Shown here piece by piece: positions 27,166 to 38,247 of a stretch of 64,000 bases of DNA. Within the stretch, counting starts at the first letter, position 1. Every line of letters starts with the position of its first letter. The notes beneath the pieces were generated by a model that was not told the origin of the DNA, ran no database searches, and saw only the letters and a program-made list of their open reading frames with translations. The DNA comes from Chondrosia reniformis (Eukaryota; Porifera; Demospongiae; Chondrillida; Chondrillidae). The position numbers were made by a program, and so were the translations under genes. The stretch lies in contig OX359202.1 in NCBI GenBank assembly GCA_947172415.1, forward strand, positions 3,694,001 to 3,758,000. Reading direction: 5' to 3'.

Positions 27166-27545
27166 ACAAGTAAATAAAAAACATTTACAAAAATGATGCT
27201 AGAAGTAGAAATGGCAGTGTTCACTAATACATCTGCAAAAAGTATCGAAACAAGACACTAATTATATGATAAGGCTAATCATACAGAAGTTGCATATATA
27301 CTGAAATTTAAGTAACTTAACCATACACTTCTGTGTTTGGGCGCACTAACCTTAAGTAGGAATGGTGCGCCCAAACACAGAAGTGTATGGTTAAGTTACT
27401 TAAATTTCAGTATATATGCAACTTCTGCATGATTAGCCTTATCATATAATTAGTGTCTTGTTTCGATACTTTTTGCAGATGTATTAGTGAACACTGCCAT
27501 TTCTACTTCTAACATCATTTTTGTAAATGTTTTTTATTTACTTGT
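27166..27545. repeat. Near-perfect 181-bp inverted repeat with 18-base spacer
   Basis: The two arms are 27,166-27,346 and 27,365-27,545. Only two mismatches were found when the arms were compared base by base (near 27,200 and 27,289). RNA from this segment would form a hairpin of about 180 bp, a plausible small-RNA precursor. That function is inference. Confidence 0.95.
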
Positions 27546-27838
27546 ATTCCCCCTTTTTTCCTCTTAATATTACTTGTTTTAAATTGATTTGAAAGTTTTC
27601 TTGGCGAAGATCTCAAAATAACGTCTTAGACAAGAGAAATATGCCGAAAACCATGATCTCTTAATTAAAAAATGGCGTCCGAGAAGACCACAATTTTCGC
27701 TCTTCACAATTAACATGTTTATTGTAGGGCGCATCCAGATTTAGGGCTGTCTATTCCCTAGTTCCGAAATATTTATGACGATTTATAACTAGTACGTGCC
27801 CGCACAAGTTCGCATATTAGCGCTAGTCTATTCAATAA

Positions 27839-27876
27839 AAGAAGAAGAAGAAGAAGAAGAAGAAGAAGAAGAAGAA
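27839..27876 (+). repeat. (GAA)n microsatellite
   Basis: Run of GAAGAAGAA units inside foldback copy 3. The equivalent tract in copies 1 and 2 is CTTCTTCTTCAT-like in the other orientation, so it is an inherited part of the element. Confidence 0.95.
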
Positions 27877-28118
27877 AAAATGAATTTTGGAAGTGGGTCT
27901 ATTCCTAGTTAGCCGCTTTTTGAACGCTATAGAGCGTGTAGAGCGTCGAAACATGTTTTGGCATTTAGGAAAGCGTGCATTAATCGCTGCAAATAACCGA
28001 ATATAACCGAAAATCGCTTCGTTGGCGATTTATTAGGTGTTGATTGCTAATACATTGGATAGGGCGGCCATTTTTTTTCCGGCCATTCCTACTTAGAGAG
28101 TACTACCGTACTCTCTGA

Positions 28119-31100
28119 TTAGGCGATAGTACATACAACTAGTACATACAATTAGTACATACAAATAGTATTGAGTACATACAACTAGTACATACAACTA
28201 GTGCATACAATTAGTACACACAAATAGGACATACAGCTAGTAAATATAACTGTTACATGCTACTAGTTCATAAAACTAGTTCATACAACTAGTACATGCA
28301 ATAAGTATCTAGTACAAACAACTAGAACCTACCTAGTACATAGTATAAGTAGTACAAAAATCAACAACTGGTACATACACATAGTCATACAACTGGTACA
28401 TACAAATAGAAACTAGTAAATACTATTAGTTCATAGAACGAGTACATAATACTATATAGAGCAAAGAACTTAAATATACATCAAGTACATAACTAATATT
28501 AACAACCACTATATACATACAACTATTACGTTCAACTAGAACATACCAAATAGTACCCACAACTAGTACATACAATTAGTATATACAACTAGTCCATTCA
28601 ACTAGTCCATACAACTATGACAAACAGCCAGGACATATAAGTAGTAAATACAACTACTACATATAACTAGTAATTACACATACCTTGTAATACTAATACT
28701 AGAACCTACAACTTGCGTATTCAACTAGTACATAACTACTACACACAACTAGGAAAAACAACTAGGACTTATAAATAGTAAATACACCTACTACATATAA
28801 ATAGTACATACACTTTTACCTAATAATTATAAATAGTACATACAACTAGTATCTACTACATACAACTAGTACCTTCTTAGCACCTAGTATAACTAGTACG
28901 AGAACCTACTACGTGTACATACAACTAGTACATACAACCAGAACATACAACCAGTACAAAGCTAGTACATACAAGTAGTATATACATACAACTAGTAAGT
29001 ATAACTAGTACTAGTCCATACAACTAGTACATAGAACTAGGACTTGCAATTAGTACATATAACTAGTACACATATCTCCCACATATAACTAATACATAAA
29101 AATATAACTAGGACATATAAATAGTATATAAACATAGTACATACAAGTAGTTCATACAATTACACATACAACTAGACTTAATACAACTATTAACTAGCAC
29201 ATACAACTAGTACATGCAAATAGGACATACGAATCGTACTTTCAACTAATAAATTCAACTAGTACCTACAACAAGTACATATAACTGGAACTAGTACATA
29301 AAACTAGTACATACAACTACTACTAACAACTAGTAACGAGTACATACAACTAGTACATTAAACTACTATACACAACTTGTAAATAAAACTAGTAAATAGG
29401 ACAATCGGCTACGACATACAACTGGTACATACAACTAGGACATACAACTGGTATATAAAACTAGGTCATATAACTACTTTATAAAACAAGTACATCCAAG
29501 TAGTTTCTAGTACATATAACAATATAGTACCTACCTAGTACCTATACTAGAACCTACAACTAGTACATACAACTAGTGCATACAATTATTACACACAAAT
29601 AGTACATACAGCTAGTAAATATAACTAGTACATACTACTAGTACATAAAACTAATACATATAACTGGTACATATAACTAGTACATATAAACAGTACACAC
29701 AACTAGTTCATAAAAGTAGTTCATACAACTAGTACATGCACCAAGTATCTAGTACATACAAATAGAACCTACCTAGTAAATAGTATAACTAGTACAAGAA
29801 TTAACAACTGGTACATACACGTAGTACATAAACTAGTACTTACAACTAGTACATACAACTAGAAACTAGTAAATACTACTAGTTCATGGAACGAGTACAT
29901 AATACTATATAGAACATACAACTTGAATATACATCTAGTACATAGTTAATATTTACAACTAGTATATACATACAACTATAAGTAGAACTGGTACATAACT
30001 AGTACATACAAATAGTACTTACAACTAGTACATACCAAATAGTACACACACCTAGCACATACAATTAGTACATACAACTAGTCCATTCAAATAGTCTATA
30101 CAACTAGGACACAACAAGGACATATAACTAGTATATACATCTACTACATATAACTAGAACATATAACTAGTACACAAAGATATAACCAGTAAATACACAT
30201 ATAACGGCACTTATAAATAGTACATACACATAGTACATACAACTAGTGCATACAACTACTACATACAACTATAAACTAGTACATATAACTATTTCATAGA
30301 ACGAGTACATAATACTAGAACGTAAAACTTGTATATACAACTAGCGCTTTACTATAATTTATAACTAGTATATACATACAACTAGTACATACAACTGTTA
30401 TATAACTAGTACATACAACTAGTACACACAAATAGAACAAACAATTACTACATACAACTATTACATACAACTTTTACATACAGCTAGTATCTACAACTAC
30501 TAAATATAACTAGGACTAGAACATAAAATTAGTGAATACAACTAGTACATACAATTAGTACATCAAACTAGTACATGCAACTAGTACATGCAATTAGTAC
30601 ATCTAACTAGTACATGCAACTAGTACATACAACTAGTACATTCAACTAGTCCATGCAACTACGACAAATAGCTAGGATATATAACTAGTACATACAACTA
30701 CTACATATAACTAGTAAATACACATACCTTGTAATTATAAATAGTACATACAACTAGTCCATAAAACTAGTACATAAATCTAGAAACTAGTATATACAAC
30801 CAGCTCCCAGAATGAGTACATAATACTAGAATGTACAACTTGTATATTCAACTAGTACATAACTACTACACACAACTAGGACATATAAATAGTACATACA
30901 CCTACTACATATAACTAGTACATACAGGTTTTCCAAATAATTATAAATAGTATATACAACTAGGACATACAACTAGTACATACAACTAGAATGTAGATTC
31001 TAGTTGTATGTACTAGTACCTTCCCAGCACCTAGTATAACTAGTTCAAGAACCTACCACTTGTACATACAACGAGTACATACAACTAGAAGATACAACCA

Positions 31101-32574
31101 GTACATAGCTAGTACATACAACTAGTAAATACATACAACTAGTACATACAACTAGTACCTACAACTAGTACTTGCAACTAGTACATATAACTAGTGCCTA
31201 CAACTAGTAAATATAACTAGTACTAGTCCATACAACTAGGACATACAACTAGTACTTGCAACTAGTAAATATAACTAGTACACAAATCTACCACATATAA
31301 CCAATACATGAAATTATAACTAGTACAGTTAAGTAGTAAAATAAGCTAGGAACTAGTACATACAACTAATATATACATAAAACTTGTACGTTTAACTAGT
31401 TCATACAACAAACAACTAGTTTAAACAACTATTAACTAGTACATATAACCAGTACATGCAACTAGTACATGCAACTAGTACATACAACTAGTTCATACAA
31501 CTAGTATCTACAATTAGTACGTACAACTAGTTCATACAACTAGTAATTAGTACATATAACTAGTACATTCAACTAGTACATACAACTAGGCCAAATAACT
31601 AGGATATATAACTAGTACATACAATAAAATACATATAACTAGTACATACAAATATACCTAGTAATTATAAATGGTACATTCAACTAGTACATAGAACGGA
31701 AACATAGAACTAGTACATACAACTAGAAACTAGTCCATACAACTAGTATATATTTAACACTAGTACATTTAACAAGTACATAAAACTAGTATACACATGC
31801 AAAGAGTACATACAACTAGTACATAAAATTAGAAGGTACGACTAGTTCACACAACTAGTAACTAGTACATTTAACTACTACATGCGACTATGATATACAA
31901 TTTATACATACAACTAGGACATACAACTACTTCATATGACTAGTAAATAGCTAGTACATACAACTAGTACATACAACTAGTATTTACAATGAGGTCGTAA
32001 AACTAGTTCACACAACTATTAACTAGTACATATAACCAGTACATGCAACTAGTACATACAACTAGTACATACAACTAGTTCATAAAACTAGTACATACAC
32101 CAAATACATATAACTAGTACATACACCAAATACATATAACTAGTACATACACGTATACCTAGTATTTATAAAGAGTACATACAACTAGTACATAGAACGA
32201 GTACATAAAAGTAGTACATACAACTAGTACATAGAACGAGTACATAAAACTAGTACATACAAATGGAAACTAGTCCATACGACTATTATATATATAACAC
32301 TAGTACATTTAACTAGTACATAAAACTAGTATATACATACAAAGAGTACATTCAACTTGTACATAAAATTAGTAGGTACAACTAGTTCACACAACTAGTA
32401 ACTAGTACATTTTACTACTCCATGCTACTATGACATACAACTAGTACATACAACTAGTACATACAACTAGTACATACAACTACTTCATAAAACTAGTATA
32501 TAGCAATTACAAAGAACTAGTGCATACATCTTTTACAAACAATTGGTTCATATCTAGTACATACAACTAGTACA
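28119..32574 (+). repeat. 13-bp satellite array, forward sense, block 9
   Basis: Same satellite after about 8 non-satellite bases (28,119-28,126). It contains a perfect local palindrome at 30,972-31,017 and a tandem duplication with an offset of about 540 bp (module at 31,691 repeated at 32,231). No gene is seen. Confidence 0.92.
30972..31017. repeat. Perfect 21-bp inverted repeat inside the satellite
   Basis: The arms 30,972-30,992 and 30,997-31,017 are exact reverse complements around the 4-base spacer GTAG. The right arm is a miniature strand switch: one to two satellite units in reverse sense within a forward-sense block. Confidence 0.95.
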
Positions 32575-32871
32575 TAACACCTTATTTAACGTTTGGTGAC
32601 AAAATAGTGTATATAAGGCCCATAGAGAGCCAAGGATTCACAGAAGATCAAAATAAAGAAAACAACAAAGACTCCCAGGATCACTGTTGAAGGGTGGAAT
32701 TCCCAGAAACGGCTGTCTGACCCAGTGGAAAAGAATATGAAAGAAGGGAAAAGAAGGAAGAAAAGACTCCTGTATCTTCATCTTAAGCTCTCTTTAGGTT
32801 TAGTTCCCCTATAGGCTCTTTTTACAGAATAGGCATATAGCATGTAGGAAAATGGTATCTTAGATTTTTCA
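32575..32871 (+). mobile_element. Hammerhead-bearing terminal segment, copy B
   Basis: This segment matches the 18,808-19,107 part of copy A closely. It starts AACACCTTATTTAAC, carries the TATA box at 32,610-32,617, the ribozyme, the purine tract and the same 3' end at AGATTTTTC. It lacks all coding sequence. The satellite on both sides differs from that around copy A, so this is a separate insertion rather than part of a duplicated block. Confidence 0.8.
32672..32730 (+). ncRNA. Hammerhead ribozyme, copy B, mutated core
   Basis: Same layout as copy A: stem I 5' strand CTCCCAGGATCA (32,672-32,683), stem II GGG/CCC, GAAA at 32,706-32,709 and GTC at 32,715-32,717. The core reads CTGTTGA (32,684-32,690) instead of CTGATGA. 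The changed A is one of the conserved catalytic-core bases, so this copy is expected to be inactive. Confidence 0.65.
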
Positions 32872-34361
32872 AACAATTAGTACAGAAAACTAGTTGAAAC
32901 AAACAAACAAGTAGTATATAGAACGAGGTCATTCCTAGTTCCTAGTATAACTTGTACCAGAACCTACAAGTAGTTCAAAAAACTAGTACATACAACTAGT
33001 ACATAACACTACTAAAAACCTAGTACATACAACTAGTATAAACATACAACTAGTACACAGAACTTGTGCATACAATTAGCACATACAACTTATCCTTTCA
33101 ACTAGTACATATAACAAGTACAAACACTTACTACTTATAACTAATACATAAAATATAACTAGTTCAAATAAATAGTGCATCCATATTGTACATACAACTA
33201 GTACATAAAACTAGTAAATACAACTAGAAACTAGTACGTACAACTAGTATATATATAAAATTAGTACATTTAACTATTACATACAAATGGTATATACATA
33301 CAACTAGCACATACAACTAGTACATAAAATTAATAGGCACAACTAGTTCATACAACTAGTAACTAGTACATATAACTAGTACATGCGACTAGTGACTAGT
33401 TTAAATATACAACGGGTACCTCCCTAGTACCTAGTATAATTAGGACTAGAACCTACAACTAGTATATACTACTAGTACATGCAACTAGTACATGAAACTA
33501 GTACATATAACTAATACATTTGACTAGTACATACACATATAATTAGTACATAAATATAGTACATACAACTAATACAGAAAACTAGTTTACACAAACAAAC
33601 AAGTAGTTCATAGAACTAATTTATTCCTAGTACCTAGTATAACTTGTACTAGAACCTAAAAATAGTTCAAACATATATTACATATAACTAGTACATACAA
33701 TTAGGCAATAGTACATACAACTAGTACATACAAGGAGTACATACAACTAGTAGATACAACTAGTACATATAACTAGTACATACAACAATTACACACTACT
33801 TATACATTCAACTAGTACAAATAACTACTCCATTCGAATAGAACATACAAATAGTAATGAGTACATAAAACTAGTACATATAACTGGTACATATAACTGA
33901 TACATATAAACAGTACACACAAATAGTTCATAATACTAGTTCATACAACTAGTACATGCAACTAGTTCAAACAATTAGAACATGCAACTACTAAATAAAC
34001 CTAGTACTTACAACTGGTACTTAAAACTAGTTCATATAACTAATACATAACTAGTACATACAATTAATACATAGACCTAGTTCAAACAATTAGAACATAC
34101 AACTATTACCTACACCTAGTATATACAATTTGCACATACAATTAATACATACAAATGGTACATAAAACTAGTACATATAATTGGAACTAGTACATGAAAC
34201 TAGTACATACAACTACTGCTAACAACTAGTAACGAGTACATACAACTAGTACATTGAACTAGTACGCACAACTAGTACATTGAACTAGTACGCACAACAT
34301 GTACATGCAACTAGTACATGCAACTTGTACATACAATTAGTAGATAAGATTAATACATACA
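32872..34361 (+). repeat. 13-bp satellite array, forward sense, block 10
   Basis: Same satellite. It includes the AAACAAACAAACAAGTAG word at 32,898 and a variant at 33,591. A short tandem duplication of GAACTAGTACGCACAAC lies at about 34,256-34,291. No gene is seen. Confidence 0.92.
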
Positions 34362-34718
34362 CACTTTATCTTTTTCTTCATTCATTCCTATAATGCAATG
34401 GTGATACCAACCATGCTGTATGGCAGTGAAACATGGACAATGATGAAGAGGTTCGAGAGCAGACTAGGGACAACAGAAATGGCTTATCTTAGAAGAGTAG
34501 AAGGAGTGTCAAGGATTGACAGAGTAAGGAATGCAGATGTGAGGGAGGCAGTAAGGCAAGAGGACGTGATGGAGAAGGTGAAAAGGAAACAAAGAACATG
34601 GAAGGAGAAGTTGGAGAAGATGGAGGATGACAGACTAGTGAAGAAGGTGTACACTGAGGAAATTGTAGGGAAAAGGCCAAGAGGAAGACCGAGAAAGAAA
34701 TGGATAGACAATTTCTAG
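34362..34718 (+). pseudogene. LINE reverse transcriptase C-terminal tail, copy 1
   Basis: The frame is open through the left boundary. It reads MLYGSETWTM, then LRRVEGVSRIDRVRN, RQEDVMEKVKRKQRTW and GKRPRGRPRKKWIDNF at the end. YGSETW and the arginine-rich RPRGRPRK-W ending are typical of the region after the reverse transcriptase in many animal LINEs. The catalytic domain is missing by truncation. The piece has no internal stop over 107 codons from the methionine at 34,398, so it is young or simply short. Confidence 0.85.
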
Positions 34719-34820
34719 CTATAATATAAACTCAATTGTAGTATTAATTATTGTATGTATATAGCGGCGACCTCCTGCATAGGAGATAAGCTATGGTGCA
34801 GATTGATTGATTGATTGAAT
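34362..34820 (+). mobile_element. LINE 3' end with hairpin and GATT tail, copy 1
   Basis: 5'-truncated LINE insertion. The coding end is at 34,716-34,718. A 3' UTR of about 100 bp follows, finishing with the hairpin CTCCT-GCAT-AGGAG (34,772-34,785) and a (GATT)n tail. Copy 2 at 46,982-47,341 ends in the same hairpin and tail. A 3' stem-loop followed by a simple repeat is the recognition signal of several L2/RTE-type LINEs. Confidence 0.85.
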
Positions 34821-34889
34821 TAGTACATATAACTAGTACATACAAATAGTAATGATAACATAAAACTAGTACATTGAACTACTACACAC
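34821..34889 (+). repeat. 13-bp satellite remnant between two LINEs
   Basis: About 70 bases of forward-sense satellite separate the LINE tail from the R2-like element. Confidence 0.85.
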
Positions 34890-34927
34890 TTGAAAAACAA
34901 AAGCCTTAACGGAGAACCTTGTTACTT

Positions 34928-34951
34928 CTTGCCTTAGTGTACTAAGGCAAG
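34928..34951 (-). promoter_or_regulatory. 3' UTR stem-loop of the R2-like element
   Basis: CTTGCCTTAG and CTAAGGCAAG are exact complements around the loop TGTA. Position near the 3' end suggests a structure recognised by the element's reverse transcriptase, as in R2; this role is inferred. Confidence 0.55.
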
Positions 34952-35158
34952 GAGTATCTGGCTTGGACAACCCTCAGTCAGTTATGTTTTCCTTTCTTTG
35001 GGTTTTTAGCCAGAAGCCTCGGCTTTTCCTCCTTCCGACAGCAGCAGACGGGTGCATGTCGGGCCAAAGTTGACCGTCATAATAGGAGGGAGTACCTCCA
35101 TACACCAATCCACCACTGCTTTCCAGAGGTCGACAGGCAAGGACTGGGACAGGACTAC

Positions 35159-36619
35159 TTATCGTCCAGGCCCCAATCCCTCAACAGATAGATGTCGCCT
35201 CAATATCCTCACAGCTGAACAGAGAACAGTTCTCTGCATGGCTCTCATCACTTCTACTGCACTTTTTGACAGCTTTGGAATTCCCCTAAGGTCTTCCAGG
35301 AGCGTCTCCACTGTCCCCAAAGCACCAATTATCATCGGGACTACCTTAATTCGGTAGCCCCTAAATTGTTCCCTCATATCAGCTGCCAGCTTCTGGTACT
35401 TTTGGAACTTCTCTTGCCATCTTCCATTAATATTGCTGTCAGTAGGAACTGACATCTCAATAATGTAGATGGACTTACATAGCCGATCCTCAACCACTAA
35501 GTCTGGCCTTCTTTCTGTCATTTCATCATCTGTAGGGAGACTAGGATCCCACAAGATTTTGACAGACCTATTCTCATAGACTGGTTTTGCTTCTAGTTTG
35601 TACCAGGGCTCTTCCTGCTTGAATCCATATTCTTTCAACAGTCTCCACAACACTATCAGTATTGCCCGGTCATGTCTCTCTTTGTAGAGAGAAAATCCCT
35701 TGGGCTCACACATGTTTAGTATGTGTTTGACCGTTTCCATAGCCTTGCCACATTCTCTGCACATTAGGAGGCTAGAATTCTTCAGAATCCTATTTTGGTA
35801 CCACCTAGTGTGCAGCACATCATCTTGGGCTGCGAGAATCAGAGCCTCAGTTTGAGGTCTGAGTCTCCCCTCAGAAAGCCACACATAAGACTCCCTATTT
35901 GTGACTTGTCTGTGGTATGAGCCCTGGTGAGACTTTTCGGCTAGGTTACTTTTTAACCTTTCAGTCTGAGCCTCCCGGAGCTCACGTGCCACTCTCCTCC
36001 ATTCTCTTACACTATTTTGTGAGGGATCTGTCTTCAGCCACATTTCCGGTTCTAGTTCTATTCCGTGGCTTCTCAGTATCAATCTGGCTTCTTTCAAGAC
36101 AGTCCTCCCCTGCTTTGAGCACTCCAGCCACTTTTGGTGTTTAACCAAAACAGCTATGAGTGGATCATTGGCAGTATGGAGGTATCTTGCCAGATTCACA
36201 ACAGCCCTGTCGTGATCCAAAGGAAAACTACAGAGCCCTCTACCACCTTGAGAGCGAGGCAAATTCACTCTTTCAATGGCAGAGTTATAGTGATGACACT
36301 GGTACTTTCTCATGATCTTTCTCACCATTCGGTCCAGTTTTGGAAGCTCACTTTGAGTCCACTTCAAAAATGGGTAAGAGTATCTCAATAGAGAGGCACA
36401 CAACATGTTAGAGGCTTCTGCAGCATTCTTACCATTGAGGTGAGAGCCCCACACTTTGTGGTGTCTCCTCCTCAATTCGTTGATCAAGCAAGCTTTGACC
36501 TTCCTGTCATCTACCTCAAACAGTTGTTCTAGCCCTAGGTACTTATACCCTCCGTAGTACATTTGCCAAGGCAGACTGTGCAGAGGGGAGTGCTTTCCAC
36601 CAAAAAGTGTGGATGCCAT
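35159..36619 (-). pseudogene. R2-like Pol C-terminal half (thumb, CCHC finger, nuclease)
   Basis: This uninterrupted frame of 486 codons starts just upstream of the residues YKYLGLEQ, which match the motif following the reverse-transcriptase catalytic core. It runs through a thumb-like region (RSQGGRGLCSFPLDHDRAVV) to a finger, CRECGKAMETVKHILNMC (C-x2-C-x8-H-x4-C). Next come RRPDLVVEDR and, 14 residues after the PD, IIEMSVPTD with EKFQKYQKL beyond, matching the PD...(D/E)...K pattern of the restriction-like endonuclease used by R2-group elements to nick their target. The tail VVPMIIGALGTVETLLEDL and a basic end complete the domain. The intact length suggests recent activity in trans or recent deletion. 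Confidence 0.85.
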
Positions 36620-37241
36620 CCGGCCCAGGGGCTGACCAGCTTTTTGCCTTTTTCAAGGCTTTCCTCAGTTTGGTCTCATCAATGCTATCGAGACCTTCAG
36701 AGGAGGTTCTACCCACCCTCTTCTTGATTTCCTTTAGCATTTCTTTCACCCCTGGGTCGTCCTTGTTGACCTTACCAACAGTACCTGCAATCTCTGTCCA
36801 AAAGTCTCTTACTGCCTCAATTGAGGGAGCTTCATTGGAGGTTGGAATATTGCCATTCATCCGGAACTTCCTTTGGGTATTCCAAAGGTGGTTTTGTTCC
36901 TGGAATTTCCCGCGTTCAGCCGATCTTCGCTCTTGTAGGGTCCAGACCCTGAGTTTCCCCAGTGTCTGTTCCCGAGCTCTAATCAGCACATTCAGGTTTA
37001 ATGAATGGAACTCCCTCCTAAGCTTTCTTCGGAGTACTTTCTGGCGTTTGGTCATAGGATTATTACTCTGTTGACGCGCTATTTCCACATCCAACCAGGC
37101 AAGCAGTCTTCTAAACCTAAGGCCTTTGGCCTTCCTGTCACTTATGTGACCTTCCTGTCTCTTACTTCCCTTCTGATTATCTGATTTCCTTCCCTGGTTG
37201 CATGGCTGCGATTCGGAGGTTGTTTTTCCCCTCACAGCCAT
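36543..37241 (-). pseudogene. R2-like Pol central part up to reverse-transcriptase start
   Basis: The frame begins in a basic linker and passes a long charged helical stretch. It reaches LRKALKKAKSWSAPGPDGIH and TFWWKAL, the conserved entry of non-LTR reverse transcriptases (PGPDGI, then FWWK). Within about 15 codons the sequence shifts into the frame that carries YKYLGLEQ. All catalytic motifs between (the first aspartate, GxPQG, YADD) are missing. The normal distance between these landmarks in this family is a few hundred residues, so this is an internal deletion rather than simple decay. Confidence 0.8.
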
Positions 37242-37255
37242 AGCAACAGAGTAGA

Positions 37256-37990
37256 CTAGGTAGTTGAGGTGCCAGGCCGACCTGGGGCCTTCCTACCACT
37301 CTTACTCCACCCAATCATAGGCCTCCTGAAGCAGTGCCGTATCAACATGGTTGAACCGCACCGCCCCACAGGGTTTCTATCAGAGAAATCTCCAGGTTTC
37401 TTTCGGAGACAGGCATCTTTTGCTTTTCCTAAAAGTTGCATCAGTTGATCATTGCCACTTGTCCTGGGACTAGGATGATCATTTACAGGAGTTTCAACAG
37501 GGGCTGCAGGCAGCTCACCATTTTGTTCAGTCACAGCCTGAACTTGGTGAAGCTTATCCTGTCCCTGGGCTCCCACACCTTCCTCCACAGTCCCAGTTAA
37601 GGTGACTAAACCACAAGAGTCAGGTTCCACAAGGTTTAGTCTCGAGAGACCTTGACCTCTTCGGATTCTACTAATTCTCGTAGTTAGCGCTACCTTTGTG
37701 GTTTTATGGTCTGGCATTTTAGCATTCCAAGCCTGGTACAACCGCTCGGTATACCCCTTTTCCATGGGCTTACTTTCTCGGTAGAGCTCCATGAGGATAT
37801 AATCCCTCTGAAGGTTCCAGATCACCCCTTGGATCCTTCTCCTTCTAGAGGCACCTTGTGGTGCATCATTAACCAAATCTAAATCTCGGCTACCAGTTAC
37901 TTGCATTACTTCGTCTCCTACCAAGTTCCTTGTGGCTTGGAAGCAAGGGTTCGACCGGTTTGAGGCAAATGTGGGTATTTGCTCAGCCAT
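37256..37990 (-). pseudogene. R2-like N-terminal region, second Myb-like segment
   Basis: Residues near the start are out of frame with the preceding piece. From ASRRRRIQGVIWNLQRDYIL the segment reads like a Myb/SANT-type helix bundle, continuing LMELYRESKPMEKGYTERLY and TTKVALTTRISRIRRGQGLS. A linker rich in Pro, Gly and Gln follows. Near the end an alternative frame around 37,310-37,350 reads FNHVDTALLQEAYDWVE, which looks like the authentic continuation, so another frameshift lies at about 37,360. R2-type proteins use N-terminal fingers and a Myb domain for target binding. Confidence 0.6.
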
Positions 37991-38247
37991 TCCCGCTCTA
38001 AACGCTTCTGATAGCCACCTCTTTTGGGTTCAGATCGCTCATAGCAATCAATTAGTGTCCTAACCATTTCCTCGGTCCATAGGGCTGGTTGGCCCATCAT
38101 GCGGACCGAAGAAAGGCTATTACATTCAGGTACATCTACCTGTGAGGCACCAGTGGAATCACCTATTCTGGTTGACCTAGGGTTTTCTTCACCACTGGTG
38201 CACCTAGGCCACAGCCTGTCTTGAAAATTGTCATTCTCATGGCGCAA
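37918..38247 (-). pseudogene. R2-like N-terminal region, first Myb-like segment
   Basis: The first methionine is at 38,247. After a low-complexity start, the residues ALWTEEMVRTLIDCYERSEP and YQKRLEREWLSKYPHL resemble a Myb/trihelix-like DNA-binding fold (W-T-x-E-M followed by spaced aromatic residues). The frame breaks at about 37,935, where the next piece takes over. The assignment rests on pattern only; no zinc finger is evident upstream. Confidence 0.55.

Larger units (their letters stand above)
27166..28118 (-). mobile_element. Foldback element, copy 3 (953 bp, 181-bp palindrome arms)
   Basis: Read on the minus strand this block starts with TCAGAGAG at 28,118. It forms a perfect terminal hairpin (28,095-28,116: 9-bp stem, 4-base loop), then runs through a (CTT)n tract (27,839-27,876). 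It ends in a palindrome whose arms at 27,166-27,346 and 27,365-27,545 match at 179 of 181 positions by eye, around an 18-base loop. Copies 1 and 2 have the same order of parts (hairpin end, CTT tract, terminal palindrome), but their palindrome sequence is different. No protein is encoded. Confidence 0.8.

Noticed and set aside
35052-35357. Plus-strand frames at 35,052-35,357, 35,917-36,144, 36,134-36,391 and 36,607-37,074
   Set aside because: All are antisense shadows of the R2-like minus-strand coding sequence, which carries the recognisable motifs.
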